DNA from: Lycorma delicatula
Taxonomy: Eukaryota > Arthropoda > Insecta > Hemiptera > Fulgoridae
Assembly (NCBI RefSeq): GCF_047948215.1
Contig: NC_134458.1
Location: 140,290,536-140,354,535 of the forward strand
DNA: 64,000 bases
Reading direction: 5' to 3'
The position numbers and the translations under genes were made by a program. The notes beneath the pieces were generated by a model. It was given only the letters and a program-made list of their open reading frames with translations. It ran no database searches and was not told the origin of the DNA. Shown here in pieces: positions 10,474 through 23,639 of the stretch (its first letter is position 1; every line of letters starts with the position of its first letter).

Positions 10474-13400
10474 TCTCTTAAAACTGGAATATATATATAT
10501 ATTTTTTTCTTATCTTTCTTTGGTTTAAATATTTTTAAATAGTTTATTAAATAAATTTTCTCAGAATTAAATTCTCTACAAGTCTTGATAATAAAATTCA
10601 CGCATTTTTTAGTCGTTTAACAAGGTTATTTATTGTACTTCAAACAATAAAAATATTTTTTCGTCGCCGAAGTTTTCTGTTTTACGTTGGATGTTATGAA
10701 AACCACGTGAGATACAGTTCTGGAACCTGTTTTATTCGATTTTTCAGGTTAAAATACATAAGAAATCATCAAGTTTATCCCTTATGTAACTCCTTAAAAA
10801 TTTCAATATGACCTCGTTTCACCGGGAAAAACGTTTCGCTAACCGTAACTCGATGACAAAGCGTTTTTGGATATATTTTGTACGAAATTTTTTCCTTATT
10901 TCAAGCTCTAGAATCAGTTACCAAATTATTCCCTTTTTCTCTTCAATCACTGAGTATATTCTCGTATAAAATATGTCATCTACTGAGGGTCTCTCAAAAA
11001 GTCATAAAGAGCTTATAAGATACAAAAATGGAGTGTCAGATTACCCAAAGTATAAATCATATAGATCCATATTTAGAAAACTAAATATTTTAACTTATCC
11101 TTGTGTTTATATTTACGAATATCTAATCTTTGTTAAAAAGAACAGTCGGTTATTCTTAAAAAAATAATATTATCTTTCTTTACCAAACTAGACAACGGAA
11201 CTGTTTTCATACAAGTGAACATAATACTTTTTACTAATTACGAGAAAGAGCCTTATTATGCTTCCGATACCATTTTTAATAAATCATCGAGTCATTTGAA
11301 AAATCTCTCCAGTAATTTAATTAAAATGCAGTTAAAAAATTTTCTTTTACAGAAAAAAGATTATACTCTAACGAAATTTTAAATAATATTATAAAAAACC
11401 ATGACCTAGCTTTATCCCTACAACATGACAGTTAATATATATATATGTAATATTCTGAATTGTGAATTATTTTGTATTCAGTTTTATAATAGTTAAATAA
11501 TTAATATGGACTTAAACGCATCTCATCGTTTATCTTATTATTTTTTTTATTTTTATAATTTATCTTATACTGACCTGCTCTATATAAAATTATTTTGTTC
11601 CGGTCAGAATAAATATTTATTTATAACATAATCTGTTTAAAGATTATATTTAAAATAAATTAATTTTTGTAATCAAAGTAATATAAATAGCTATAATTGT
11701 ATTAATGTCTGTGATTTTTTTTTCACTTGTAATTATATCAGTGTTCTCTAATATTGAAAAAAATGCAATGTTTACATTTATTTTGCATTCAATTTAATTT
11801 AATTATTAAAAAAATGTGTGTTCATACAAAAAAAAAATACTTCTTTTCTTTGCTAAATCTTTTAATTTATTTACATATCTATAAAAAAGCATTAACTTCA
11901 ATAAACTGTTAAACATTGGATAGTATTTCTGGCGATAATGTGAAAAAAACAAAAAGCCAATAACCTTTATTTTCCGGATCAGTATTTTTAGATCTTTAAT
12001 CCGAAAAACACTTCTTTTAAGAAGTGTTTTTCGGATATAATTCTTTGTACGTGATTTAACAGGTATTCAATAGTAAAAGAAAGTAATCAATCTTTTAATA
12101 TATTAAAATATCGTAGTGAAAACTATTGTTTTTGTATCAATAATTGATTCGAATTTAGAATTTAAGTAACACGTTTCTTTTTTTTCTAAAGTGTGTTTTG
12201 TATCTAGATGTCTATAAACATATGACTTTATCATGTACAAACAGCACTCATCATTTCAATTTTTTTGATATTTCATAATAATTTTAAGTCTGTTTTTCAA
12301 GAATAGATATTATAATTGTATATACACAAATCCACAGGAATAATTTTAGTTATTTGTCATTTTCAGATTATACTTATATTAAAATAAATAATTTACTTTT
12401 CTTATTAAGGGAAGAAATTTTGAAATTCACAATATTATAATTCGATCACCGTACAGGGAATTGTAAAGTGTGTCTACTACGTATACTGTAATCTCCTAAC
12501 TTTAGTAAACTGAATTCTGAAATAGTATGGTTGTTTTCATTCATCCCATGTGGTATACCGTTGCGTACTCCCTCTTGTAATACAAGTTAGTATTTTATTT
12601 ACATAACAAAGTAATAATAATAAACCAACAACCATTCAAATATTATTCAGAAAAAACCTTTTTTTTTAATAAATATGTAAAAATATTTTGGAATGTAACT
12701 AAAAAATAATTTAATGAAAAAAATTGCTTTACATAGATCAATTATATCAAAGAATATTTATTCATGGAAATAAATGCATCAAAATAGTGATTCCTTTAGT
12801 TGCTATTAAAACTTTTTCAAACAATTTTACCCAGTCTTAGTGACGTTATATATAAATAAATTGAAAAATTTGAAGGGATAAATTACTAATCAATTTAAAA
12901 AATATTTTGTTCTCGAGTAATGTCAAAGTAAGATTAAAATTTAATAGATCGAATGAATTTCAGCTGAGAGACAATTTCACTGCTTTATTAGAAACTCTAC
13001 TTCTACTTTACTTTTTATTCTACTTCTATTTAAACATACAGAATGATTCATGCTAATCTTTTAAAATTATGAAAAGTGAAACGAAAAACTATTGTAGAGT
13101 TTTATCGTAAAATACATTTACATAAAACATTTTCCATTGTATTTAAATTATGTTTTGGGTAGTTTTTAAGGTAGCGGAGGATCGGTTCTCAAAAGAAGGA
13201 TTGTTTCTCAAAATCTTTACTAAGTGGAATAGTACATCATTCCAAACTAATTCCTGAAAGAAGCATTAGCATGTAAAATGTTTTATACCGTTTTAATATA
13301 TCAGCCTGAAACAATTATTACAACTGTTTAACAATTTAAAACTTCTATTTTGACACTTGATTATTATCATCTAGATATATTAAAACACATTACTTATTAT

Positions 13401-13844
13401 TCCATATAACGCAGAGTTAATCTAGATTGTAATATGTTTACTGAAAATTAACATTTTTATTATTAAAGGGTGGTTTTTGGAAATATAAATTTTCTCATAG
13501 TTTAAAGTTTTTAAATATTAGATGGAATCGTTTTGGAGCTCATTTTATCGAACTCTTTAAGATGAATAACATTTGCATTCAATTTTTTTTTTCACTGGTG
13601 CGAAAACGAAACACAATTCATAATCATATGTATTCTGATATAAATTAAGTAATTACCTTTAAAAGCATATTGTTATTGCTAACAATTATAAAAAGATGAA
13701 ATGCATATCTTTGAACGTTTTATTAAATATATTTTTTTTTACAAATTCATAACTTTAGTTAACTAATCAGTACACTTCTTAGTGACTATTTATAAAGTTT
13801 AAAAAATTCAAGATACCCGCCGCGTAAGAAAGTTCGGTACTATG
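10474..13844. other. AT-rich intergenic sequence
   Basis: Long AT-rich tract with no recognisable coding frame. The open frame at 10973-11167 is unremarkable. The only structured item is the hairpin at 11999-12036. Confidence 0.5.
11999..12036. repeat. Perfect hairpin, 18 bp arms, 2 nt loop
   Basis: ATCCGAAAAACACTTCTT, TT, AAGAAGTGTTTTTCGGAT. Exact pairing over 18 bp. Confidence 0.87.
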
Positions 13845-14024
13845 ATCCGTTTTTTCAATGCAAGGAACATTAAAACGGTTGAAATTCATCGTCAGTTATG
13901 TTTTTTTTATGGACAAAATGCAATGAGTGATTCCATAGTATAGAGATTGGTACGATTGTTTAATGAAGGATACAGTAACTTTAGCAAAGGTGAACGGAGC
14001 GGGCAACCATCTTTGATTAACCTG
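13845..14024 (+). pseudogene. Mariner-type transposase N-terminal (helix-turn-helix) fragment
   Basis: The frame reads IRFFNARNIKTVEIHRQLC, then YGQNAMSDSIV, one stop, RLVRLFNEG and GERSGQPSL. EIHR.L...YG...MS.S.V.R.V..FNEGR and ERSGRPSL are the linker between the two helix-turn-helix motifs in mariner-type transposases, the part that binds the terminal repeats. Only about 60 residues remain, with one in-frame stop. No catalytic part or terminal repeat is visible nearby. Confidence 0.78.
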
Positions 14025-15992
14025 GCTATTCACCGTTACATTTCTTTCTGTACATTTTTCAGAAATTTCACGTTTGATTCTACTAAGAAACTGATTTGAT
14101 GCAATTTGGAATGGGAAGTTTTACAATTCCTTGTATGGTGATCGAATTATAATAATTTTCATTTCAAATTTCACAATACAATTTTCTAGAAATTGGTAAA
14201 AAGGTGCGCGGTAAAAGAAAACCTTCATGAAAAAAAGATAAGAATTAGTCTATGAGCAAACAAAGTGAGAATTAAGTGTCTGTATACTATTATTCAGGAC
14301 ATAATCCAATATAAGAGTAAAAAAACTTAACCATAAATGTTTTATTCCCGTAGATGTTTTTAAAATGTTGATTTATTGAATATACAAAAAAATTCGGCAC
14401 GATGCCAACTACGGAAATCTATGAGAATGTTTTTCGAGATTTGAAATGTCAAAATGAATTCAATTTATTCTTTAAGAATGCACAAATGATTTTAATTTTA
14501 CCCTATTACACATAAATATTTTTTTGAACTTCATATTTCATGTTTTGTATTAATCAATAATTCTAAATAAATACTAATTTAATTTCTTTCTCCCATGAAT
14601 CAACAACAGCTCAACACTTCTTTTCTTATTTTACTTAATATTCGAAATTTAAATAAACTTCTTATTTTGTATTATTTATAATGCCTAAAGCAAACAACTT
14701 TTTAAAATTTTTGTAATACTTATAGCAATTTTACGTTTTTACTTTCTCTGCTAAAGCGATAATATGCTTGTATGCTAGTATAGTTACAGAAAATTATATA
14801 CATCGGTAAACATTTTTTCTTAATAGGTCTTTTTTTTAAGTTATGTGCTTTAAAACACATTTAAAATAATGTTTTTTTACAAAAAAAGATAGATTTAAAT
14901 AAATTGCAATAAATCTGAGAATATTTTTTTATTCCAATACTCTCAAATCAAAAAATAATATTTCTGAACTGACATTTGTATTTATATATGTTGGCCTATA
15001 TTTGATCTATAACTCTGGACCCCGTTGACCGATTTTTTTAAAGTTGGTAAACAGGTACTACCTTCGAGGAAAAAGAAGGTATTAAATTTTTGAAAAAATC
15101 AGAAAAAGGGGTGAGGGGTTTTGGCTTAAATAAAATTTCAGACTTTTACTGGAGCACTTTTTTACATTTTGTTACAGATTTAAAAAAAAAATTTATCAAG
15201 ATCACAAATTATAAAACTTTTTATTTAATATTCATCCCTCCCCAAAAAAATGGCTTTATATATTTTCCATTTTTTAGCTATATATTGATTCATAAAAGAA
15301 GTGAATAGTAGTTTTTTCCATCTACATTTTCTTCATAAATAGGCCTGCAAGCTTTTATAAATGTTTTGCCCATCCCATTCAAATAGTCTGTAGTAACAAA
15401 AGTTTTTTTTTAAATTTATTTTAAATTTATCTTGCAAGATACCCACTGCATTTAAAATATAAAAATCTTAATTTTTTCATAGCCCTTACCCTTTAGTATT
15501 TATTGTAAAAAAAAAATTAATCAAAAAGTTTCAACCCCTTTCTAGAAAATTACAAATTTGCTTATTTCAAATTACGATTGTATCTTTACACTTTTAAACA
15601 ATTTTTTTCTTAAAATTAATTTTACCCGAATTGCTGGAATTAAATTGCTTACTCTTGAATATGGAAGCACCCAAAATGAAATAACTTTTTTTTTATTTTT
15701 AAGAACACAGAATAATAGTCCTAGCGTTCAACTTTCTTTATTAATTCCTCCAAAATTATAAAAATAATAATTTTTATTTTTGTATTACATTTATTTAACT
15801 ATATATCGTAAAATTAGAAGTAAATATTTTTACAAAAAAAAAAAAAAAAAATGTGAAAAAGATTTCAAAATCTTGTTAGTGTTTCAATAAAAAGGAATTA
15901 TTTTATCATAAAGATACAAATAGAGCTTAAAATGATTGAATTGAAAAAATTAATTTCATAACTTGATCGGCGTAGCCGGGAATTCATTGACG

Positions 15993-16033
<41 letters not shown>

Positions 16034-17831
16034 TTTTTAATTATTTCAAATAGTACGTTATATTTTTGTGATTTTCTCTTGAATTCACAATTTCTCAAAA
16101 GAGAAGTGTTTTATATGTATTTTTATTGTATGTATCCAGTCTACTTGCTTTATACAGTTAATCATAAAACCTTTTTTCTTTTTCCTTTCTATCTATGTAT
16201 TAAGGCACGAATGAAGGTAAACGTAAAAGAAGTTACATACACATATCTAACTGAATAATTCTTTCTCACTTTATTGGTTATTCATGCAGGAACTACTGTG
16301 GATATCGCAACGTGAATATTAATTCTTTTCATTTATATTACTATACTCTTATCTAAGGTTGGTAGTTTGGCATATATTCCCAAGAGGCTAAGAGGATGAA
16401 CTAACGTTAAGTAAGTTATGAGAAACAATTGTATGTCTTATATAAAGACCCGGATTTATCTATTAAGCATTTCTGACATCAAACGTTTTTATTGGGTAGT
16501 CACCGGATTGGAGATACTATCTCCTATCATGTGTGTATTTGTATAGAAGACCGCTCTCCCTACTAAAATCACACAAAGGAAGCGTTAGTTCTCTAGGGAA
16601 AATAAGGGATCAATTATAAGGAAAAGGGGTGTGTAGGGAGAAAATATGATCTACCAACGGAGGAAAATCAGAACAAAACATTCTTCCTGCAGGATAGTTT
16701 TAAATTTTTCTCCAGAAAGCAGATGCTTATCTCGCTTCATTCAGATGTCTAACCCGCCTCAGGAGATTAGGTAATTTTTATCCAGGATGAGGGAAAAACG
16801 TAATAGTTCAGTGATATTGCAATGAATAATTTTAGTTCAGTAAGAAATCCTATAAATTATTTAAAAAAATATTTAATATATAAAAAACTTTTTTTAGCTC
16901 TTGTTAGATGATGTAGTAATAGGATATACAAACTGTGCAATTTGGAAAGAAATAAATAATTGGAATTTGTAAGATAAAAAAAAACATACTGTTACTCGTA
17001 AGCTACTGTTGGTGACCTATACATTGAAGTGTTACATCTCTTCAATAAAAAAAATCTTATAAAATAAAATAAGATTGATCCCATAGCGCTTAGTGTTGGA
17101 AAGGGAATTATACGTGAAGACCAACTCGGCTTTCGATTAATAACACTTGTAACTAAGACGTGTAGATGTATTGTAGTAAACGGGAATCATTTGAAAGGAT
17201 ATTTCTAAAACAAATCGTACATCCTACTAAAAGTATAATAAAGATGATAATAATTATGTAAAATTTTTCGATCTTAATCATTTTAATTTTTTTCCTCAGA
17301 ATAATATTAAAAAAATTTAAAATCTAAAAATAATTCCGTTTATTCTCAGCTGTAATTTTAAAACAGTCATTTCAGAAAAATTATCAATTCTAACCTGAAT
17401 AAATGAAAAGAAGGTTGACTAATATAATTCCAGAATAGCCACGCCGATTTTCACAAAATAGATGTCATATATGACACATATTTTTACATCATCCCAAATA
17501 AATAAGTTATAAGGGATATTTGACGATTTAAACAGGATTTCAAAACTTAAATATCATTTTTTATTTTAAACAATTAAATAAATTAATAAAAGTTATTTGA
17601 AATATATTTTATGGTATGACACATTAAATAAAAAATTACAAAGAAAATGTCAAAAACCCGTATACAAAAAAAATTTTTACATCGATGTTCTATGGACCAG
17701 GAAAACTATTAATATAATACATTTATTGTTATAATTAGTTGATTGGGTACTATTTTTAAAATTACCATGTTTTTATTCTTGCTTAACAATTCTATTAAAA
17801 TTAAAATAAAAAATATTCTATTTTAAAATTA
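14025..17831. other. AT-rich intergenic sequence
   Basis: No recognisable gene. It includes (TA)n with a T-run near 16000-16039 and A/T homopolymers near 15832-15850. The stretch 16380-16800 has slightly higher GC content, but I find no frame or repeat in it that I can name. Confidence 0.5.
16000..16039. repeat. (TA)n plus T-run microsatellite
   Basis: About twelve TA units followed by a run of T. Confidence 0.9.
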
Positions 17832-18120
17832 TATATGTAGTAGTAGTAGGGTCTTAAACTTTAATCTGGAAGGTCTCGAGTTTCATTCCCGACCACGTAT
17901 GACATTATACGTACGCTAAATCTCTACTCAACATTCTCACACATTTATATTTTAATTAGAAAAATTAGCATTAAATATATAGCTTCGGACTTATGTAGTG
18001 ATTAATTTAACAACCAAAATAAATTAAGCCATTTATCATCTTCAGTACAATTTTCATCTCAACTGTCCAACTGCTGTAAAAGTACGGAGGTCGCCTTAAC
18101 ATTACTATGGTTCTAAAATT
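17832..18120 (+). repeat. tRNA-derived SINE-like unit, degenerate
   Basis: ACTTTAATCTGGAAGGTCTC followed by GAGTTTCATTCCCGACCA resembles the anticodon and T arm of a tRNA, with a B-box-like AGTTTCATTCC at 17879-17889. The sequence after it, GACATTATACGTACGCTAAA, resembles the body that follows such heads in insect SINEs. The A box is not clear. Ends are estimated. Confidence 0.5.
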
Positions 18121-18139
18121 TGTTTTTTTTTTTTTTTTG

Positions 18140-18664
18140 TTATAACATTGGCACTTCCAAAAATATGTCCCAATTTCTTCGGTTATACTGGGCGTGTAGC
18201 AACAATTGATTTAGATGATCAAAGAACAATTAATGCTGAATGGTAAGAACAATTTTTTTGCCAGAAGTCATCATTGAAATCAGGAAAAAACCCGAAAACA
18301 TTGTTCATCATCACAATGCCAGCTCTTATACAACACGTCTAACAGTTGATTATTTGATGGAAAAACCATTGAATTAATGTCTCATAACCCTATTCATTTG
18401 ATTTATCGCCTAACAACTTCTTTTTGTTCTCTAATGTCAAACAAAAAATGGGTGGACAGCGATTTTCATCACCACAAGAAGCTGTTGAATCCTTCCAAAA
18501 CCATGTTTTTGAGACACCAACTTCAGAGACGAAAACATGTTTCGAGAATTGGTTCAAACGCATGCAAAAGTGTAAAAATCTTAAAAGCGAATATTTGAAA
18601 AAAAAAATAAAACGATTTGTACCAAAAAATCTTTTTTCTTTCATTGTCTTTGTAAAAACTTAAA
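18140..18664 (+). pseudogene. Mariner transposase, C-terminal half (broken)
   Basis: Recognisable blocks, with frame changes: CFFGYTGRVATIDL (FFG..G.V...L), then a PEVIIEIRK segment, VHHHNASSYT (family HHDNAS.HT), LMEK.IELMSH, SPNNFFLFSNVKQKMGGQRF (family SPDLAPNDFFLFP..K..M.GQRF), and in one clean frame SSPQEAVESFQNHV...CFENWFKRMQKC. The protein cuts and pastes the element at TA dinucleotides. Two catalytic Asp positions are changed: HHDNA to HHHNA, and the ND of NDFFLF to NN. The N-terminal half is absent. It is a dead fragment. Confidence 0.88.
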
Positions 18665-19334
18665 AGCCAGCCCTCGTAGCGTTATTTATTGACAATTAAA
18701 TTTTTGCAAACATGCTTTATACAAAAATTAAAAATCGAGAGAGGTCTTATTTTAATTTCCCAGTTACTTTCAGCATCAGCCATTATTGAAATTTATCAAT
18801 AAAAAAATAAAATAAATGATAAATTTATTATTTAGTTTATTACTTTTTTATTTGGTTTACCACTTGTCAATCAGCTTTCAGATACTATCAGGTATTTCAA
18901 TCAGGATGGGAATAAAAAAATAATAGAGAAAATTTGTTTACGTTATAATGAAGAGTTTTTGCTTCAAACTGGCGGATTATAGAAATGTGATTGGCTGGGA
19001 ATAGGAGAAGTATTCAGTTCCTTATTCAATTTCTAAGATAAATTAATGTTCCGTTTTCAGTCCCTAATTTCTCTCTTTCTAGCTTGCTTCAAAACAGTTA
19101 AGAAGTGACGTTAATAAATAGTGAATTAGTTTACGCATTACACTTTCAACTGAATATTTTTTCTAAACCTGAACAACTATTAAAATATCATGATTCCTTA
19201 AAATTTGTTAAAATAAAATTTGCATGGTATCATTATTACCCATGATGAAGGGGAGGAGGTAAGAATTTACCATTAAATTAATGAAAAATTTATATATCTG
19301 TTTGCATAATTTAAGAAAATATCTTTATCAAATT
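18665..19334. other. AT-rich intergenic sequence
   Basis: No feature recognised. Confidence 0.5.
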
Positions 19335-19540
19335 TTAAACCGATTCGATAGTGTGCCTATTAAGGGAGGTAAGGTTTTTTGTCTTCTAAACCCCATTTTT
19401 TCCACCCCTGGGCCAATGGTTGGTTATATAAAAAAACTTTACTTAAATAACTTTTAGACCCTTATCCAAAGAATGGTAGAACTTTAAACAAATTCGATAT
19501 TTTACTTAAGAAAGTTATAGCGATATTTTTTTTTACTATT
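19335..19540 (+). repeat. Dispersed repeat family C, partial copy
   Basis: It shares ACCGATTCGATA...GTGCCTATTAAGGGAGGT, then CCCCATTTTTTCCACCCC and GGGCCAATGGTTG with the fuller copies at 19549-20148 and 22025-22607. It lies about 300 bp upstream of the matching positions in the next copy, so the two are in tandem. Confidence 0.8.
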
Positions 19541-19548
19541 TCTTTTTT

Positions 19549-20148
19549 GTTTTGATCATCCCTTGCCGGAAGGGTTGTTATATCAAAAACTGTTTCAGAA
19601 CGTTTTAGGTAATGTTTAGAAGACTGACGACCACTTTAAACCGATTCGATACTGTGCCTATTAAGGGAGGTGTGATTTTTTTATCTTTGACACCCCATTT
19701 TTCCACCCCCTGGGCCAATGGTTGATGACAACCATGAAAAGCATCAAAAAACTTTACTTACGTAAGTTTTAGGCCCTTATCCAAAAAATAGTAGGATCTT
19801 TAAACGAATTCGATATTTTAATTAATAAGAAAGTTATAACGATATTTTTTCTTTCGAAAAACCTCCCCCAATATCCATTTCCATGGTCAATTTTGGTCGT
19901 TAAAGAACTCGACCGAAATTTTCTGGCTAGTTATTTTTAGGGAACAGATTGAAAGTGATTGGCTCAAAAATAACAGCAGTAGCTATCGTGTCCACAAAAA
20001 GTGAAATATATATATATATTTATATAAACTTTTGAGCTAACGGTGGTTTTGAGCTCTAGGGGATGTGAAACGCGAAGACATGACGAAATTTTCCGGAAGT
20101 CCAATCACGGTACCCATTACAATAGGTATCTTTGTTATGAAATCTACC
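19549..20148 (+). repeat. Dispersed repeat family C, full copy
   Basis: About 600 bp in the same orientation as 22025-22607. Shared landmarks include TTTTAGGTAATGTTTAGA, ACCGATTCGATACTGTGC, TTAAAGAACTCGACCGA, TTTGAGCT...GGTGGTTTTGAG and, at the end, GGTACCCATTACAATAGGTA. It has no coding frame. It is a non-autonomous repeat of unknown class, with a TA-rich tract near 20008-20028 at the same place as in the other copy. Confidence 0.85.
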
Positions 20149-20747
20149 TAAAACATTAGATTGTCCAAAAATTTAATGAAATAAACTATTTTATATTTTG
20201 GGAGGTTTTACCCATTTACATCCCCTTAAAATTAGATAATTCATTCGGTTTGAAAAACAGATATTTTACATAAAAATTAAAAACAATAATTTATTTTTAA
20301 TTATTAAAAATCTTTTACCGATTTTGTGTAAAGTCCATTTAAAACTATGACCTCGTTTATATAAGAGTAAACATCGGACCTTCAATTATTAAATATCATG
20401 TAATTAATTATTTTCAAATCATTTAAATATAAAGTGATGCTTTGATATTTAAGTGTAAGCTGCCATTCCCTATTAATATTGTATTATAATAGTTTTTTTT
20501 TCATAATATTATTTATTATAAGCGTGTCATTACACGTGTATTATTCGTATTTTTTTATAATTTTATTTGTATAAGATTCGCATTTTTAATACTATTACGT
20601 TCTATTAAATGAAATGTTTTATCTCTTTAATTTTTAAATAGCAAATGTTTTTTAATAATATTTTTTATTACTTTAGACCGGAACACTCGTTTATAATTCT
20701 ATTTTTAATATGTCGACATTAGAATATAAACAACAAATATAAAAAAT

Positions 20748-20748
<1 letters not shown>
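20149..20748. other. AT-rich intergenic sequence
   Basis: No feature recognised. Confidence 0.5.

Positions 20749-20749
<1 letters not shown>

Positions 20750-20780
<31 letters not shown>
20750..20780. repeat. (TA)n microsatellite at the SINE tail
   Basis: About fifteen TA units directly beyond the 3' end of the minus-strand SINE. Confidence 0.9.
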
Positions 20781-20783
<3 letters not shown>

Positions 20784-20802
20784 ATCTTTTACTTCAGGGT
20801 TA

Positions 20803-21107
20803 CTATCTTTTTTCTGTTTAGCCTCCGGAACTGCCGTAAGATATTACTTCAGAGGATGAATGAGGATGATATGTATGAATTTAAATGATCTGTAGTCTTT
20901 TACAGTCTCAGGTCAACCACTCCTGAGATGTGTAGTTAGTTGAATCCTAATCACCAAAGAACACTGATATCCACTATCTAGTATTCAATTCCGTAGAAAA
21001 GTTATTCTTGTCTTTGCTAGGATTTAAACCTTAGAACTATCGACTTCGAAATCAGCTGATTTGTGATGACGAGTTAACCACTACATCAACCCGGTGGTTT
21101 TACCAAT
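20803..21107 (-). mobile_element. tRNA-derived SINE
   Basis: Read on the minus strand the head is ACCACCGGGTTGATGTAG with an A box (TGATGTAGTGG, plus 21078-21088). A B box follows 47 nt later (GGTTTAAATCC, plus 21020-21030), the order and spacing of a tRNA-like polymerase III promoter. The body ends with CATCCTCTGAAGTAATAT, then ACGGCAGTTCCGGAGGCTAA and a short A-rich tail. Such elements are transcribed by RNA polymerase III and copied by the machinery of a partner LINE. The tail AACAGAAAAAAG supports retroposition. No clear target duplication is visible. Family name not recognised. Confidence 0.85.
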
Positions 21108-21255
21108 TAAGCCTGCTACTCTTCAAGATCTGCGAAATCGAATTGTTACAGCAGTGAATTCAAAAACCGGGGACCAGTTACCAATAAAAATAATTTAGGA
21201 CCAATTAAAATAATTAACTGTTATTTATAAATCTCAAATTTTACGTTCTTATACG

Positions 21256-21880
21256 AAATAAAGGAAGTATTATGATGGCGAAAAATTTAGGTTTTCAGAT
21301 TTCAAAGGAAATTTCCATTTCACCATCCCTGAATCCATTTTGACTATTTTCGGCGTGACGTCTGTACGTACGTATGTGCGTATGTATCTTGCGTAACTCA
21401 AAAACAATTAAGCGTAGAATTTTGAAATTTTTGATTTAGGACTGTTGTAACATCTAATTGTGCACCTCCCTTTTTGATTACAATCAACTTGACCAAAAGT
21501 GTCCAAAAAATCTTAAAATCCAAAACATTTGGATTTTGGAGTTTTTCTTAACTGCAGTAATAAGCCATAATTGAGAGCGTTTAAACGATATATAATAAGT
21601 GGTACTTATTTTCATTGGTCCAGAGTTATAGCCAAATAAAATTGTAATTAATGAAATATTTTTCTCTTACAATGGGAAGGCAGTGGTTCAAATCCGACTT
21701 CATTTCCTTTTTTTTTTTTAATGAAAAGTACATAATATTTTATTTCACTAATAACTTCTGATTTTTTTATATATATATTATTTTTTATTGTTATTATTGA
21801 ATTATTATTTATTTTAAAACTTTTTTTGCAATCAGAGGTTCGTTAATAAATCAATATAATTAAATTAAAAAAAGTTGAAA
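21256..21880 (+). repeat. Fold-back family copy with inverted tail
   Basis: The head matches 1-440 (AAGGAAGTATTATGATGG, GGCGTGACGTCTGTACGTACG, GGTTCAAATCCGAC at about 21693) and reaches the T-run near 21708-21720. After that, the tail (AAAAGTACATAATATTTTAT to TTGCAATCAGAGG) is in the opposite orientation to that in the copies at 1-620 and 58898-59516, but the same as in the right arm at 1462-1660. This is what a deletion inside a fold-back dimer would leave. Confidence 0.8.
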
Positions 21881-22024
21881 AAAAGATTTCACCGGTGCTA
21901 AGGAGGGGATAAAAAAAATGTCCACCTTTAAGTTAAGAAAAACTTCAAATTTACTCAATACGACAATCGTGTAAAAAAAAGTTTCACATGTTTAGCATAC
22001 GACAAGTCCCATCTTACAATTCCA

Positions 22025-22607
22025 GTAACATTTTGGTCAACCCTTGTTGAAAGAGTTGGTTGCATCAAAATTTATTTCAAAGGTTTTAGGTAATGTTTAG
22101 AGGACTAACGACCACTTTAAACCGATTCGATACTGTGCTTATTAAGGGAGGTATGGCTTTTTTTGTCTTCAAAACCCCATTTTTTCCACCCCCTGGGCCA
22201 ATGGTTGTTGATATCAAAAATTTTACTTACATAAGTTCTAGGCCCTTATCCAAAAAATAGTAGGAACATTAAACTAATTCAATATTTTTCGTAATAAGAA
22301 AGTTATAGCGATATTTTTTTTTTACGTAAAAGCCCCCCTCATTTTCATTCCCATGGTCCGATTTTGGCCGTTAAAGAACTCGACCGAGATTTTCTAACTA
22401 GTTATTTTTAAGGAACAATTTGAAAGTGATTGGCTTATATATATATATATGTATATATACAAATGTATATATAAACATTTAAACTGACAGTGGTTTTGGG
22501 GTTTGGGAGATGTGAATCGCGAAGATAAGTCGATATTTTCCGGAAGTCGAATCATGGTACCCATTACACTAGGTAGCTTTCCTATGTAATCTACCTAAAA
22601 CGGGTAG
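22025..22607 (+). repeat. Dispersed repeat family C, second full copy
   Basis: Matches 19549-20148 from AGGTTTTAGGTAATGTTTAG to GGTACCCATTACACTAGGTA in the same order, with many scattered differences. It contains its own TA-rich tract (22436-22460). Confidence 0.85.
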
Positions 22608-22679
22608 TGTTCGTACGTAAGAACTTATGCATGTGCGTTGGCGTGTTTGAAGTTAATATATTTAACTGGATTGAATCGA

Positions 22680-23300
22680 TTTTGGTGAAATTTTTAGACT
22701 TGTTTAACTGGGGCATTTCGATGGTAAAAATTTGGGTTCAATATCTACAAAGGATAGGTTGATCACTTTATGGAGTTAATTTTCTAAAAACTTTGCAAAC
22801 ATAATCCTATTTTATATTAAGCTCATTACATACATGCATGTTTATCTTATCATTTAAAAACAATTGGCCCCAAAATTCCCGCTTCCCCTAAAGATAGAAA
22901 ATGTTTGTATTTATTGCATAATATTTAACCTAATTTTGTTGTCTTCCTAGACATAGTCGTAGTGGAAGGAGGAGTAGTAAACTTAGGAGTAGTATAAGTA
23001 TTGGGGATGGAGGAGCCGATCAAAGTATAAAAATACCGACTTTTTTAATTTTTTGAGGTTTTTGTTTTGTTTATTTTCGTGTATCATTATTTTTTCACTG
23101 TATAAGAATAAATAAGCAATGCCTGGAAGAACAACTTTTTGTCAGCTTTTTTATTTAAATTTTCAATAATAATATTACAATAAAATTTCACCGGTATCTT
23201 CATAAAAGAAATCTTAGGAAACGTTTTATTTGTTGCACATTTTTAAATGAAATTATTTAAAAATTTCTTCCTTTTAACATACTGAACGTAATTCTTTAAA
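22680..23300 (+). repeat. Dispersed repeat family D, copy 1
   Basis: Shares with 33030-33500 the series GCTCATTACATACATGCATG, ATTGCATA / ATTGCTTA, GTTGTCTTC / TTTGTCTTC, CATAGTCGTAGT / CATAGTAGTAGT, GCCGATCAAAGT, ATAATATTACAATAAAATTT, GAAATCTTAGG and TTAACATA. Overall similarity is moderate. No protein frame is conserved between the copies. Confidence 0.7.
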
Positions 23301-23560
23301 AATTCATATAATTATTATAAAGGAAAAAAATTAACTATTTTTTTTTTTCTAACTGTTGATTTATTTCAAAAGTATGATTCTTCTATTTATACCAATTATG
23401 TGGAAAGTTACCTTTCCTACAACTCTGAAAGTAACACGTGTTGAATTATTAGGTTTCATAACGATAATTAGCTTTTGGACGGAGCAAAAAAAATACAGAT
23501 TTTTTGAACTGTTTTCATGTATATTTTATTTTTCCACTGTATAAGAATAAGAATATATCA

Positions 23561-23562
<2 letters not shown>

Positions 23563-23627
<65 letters not shown>
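23563..23627. repeat. (TC)n-(TA)n microsatellite
   Basis: About nine CT units followed by more than twenty TA units. Confidence 0.95.
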
Positions 23628-23633
<6 letters not shown>

Positions 23634-23639
23634 TACCAA

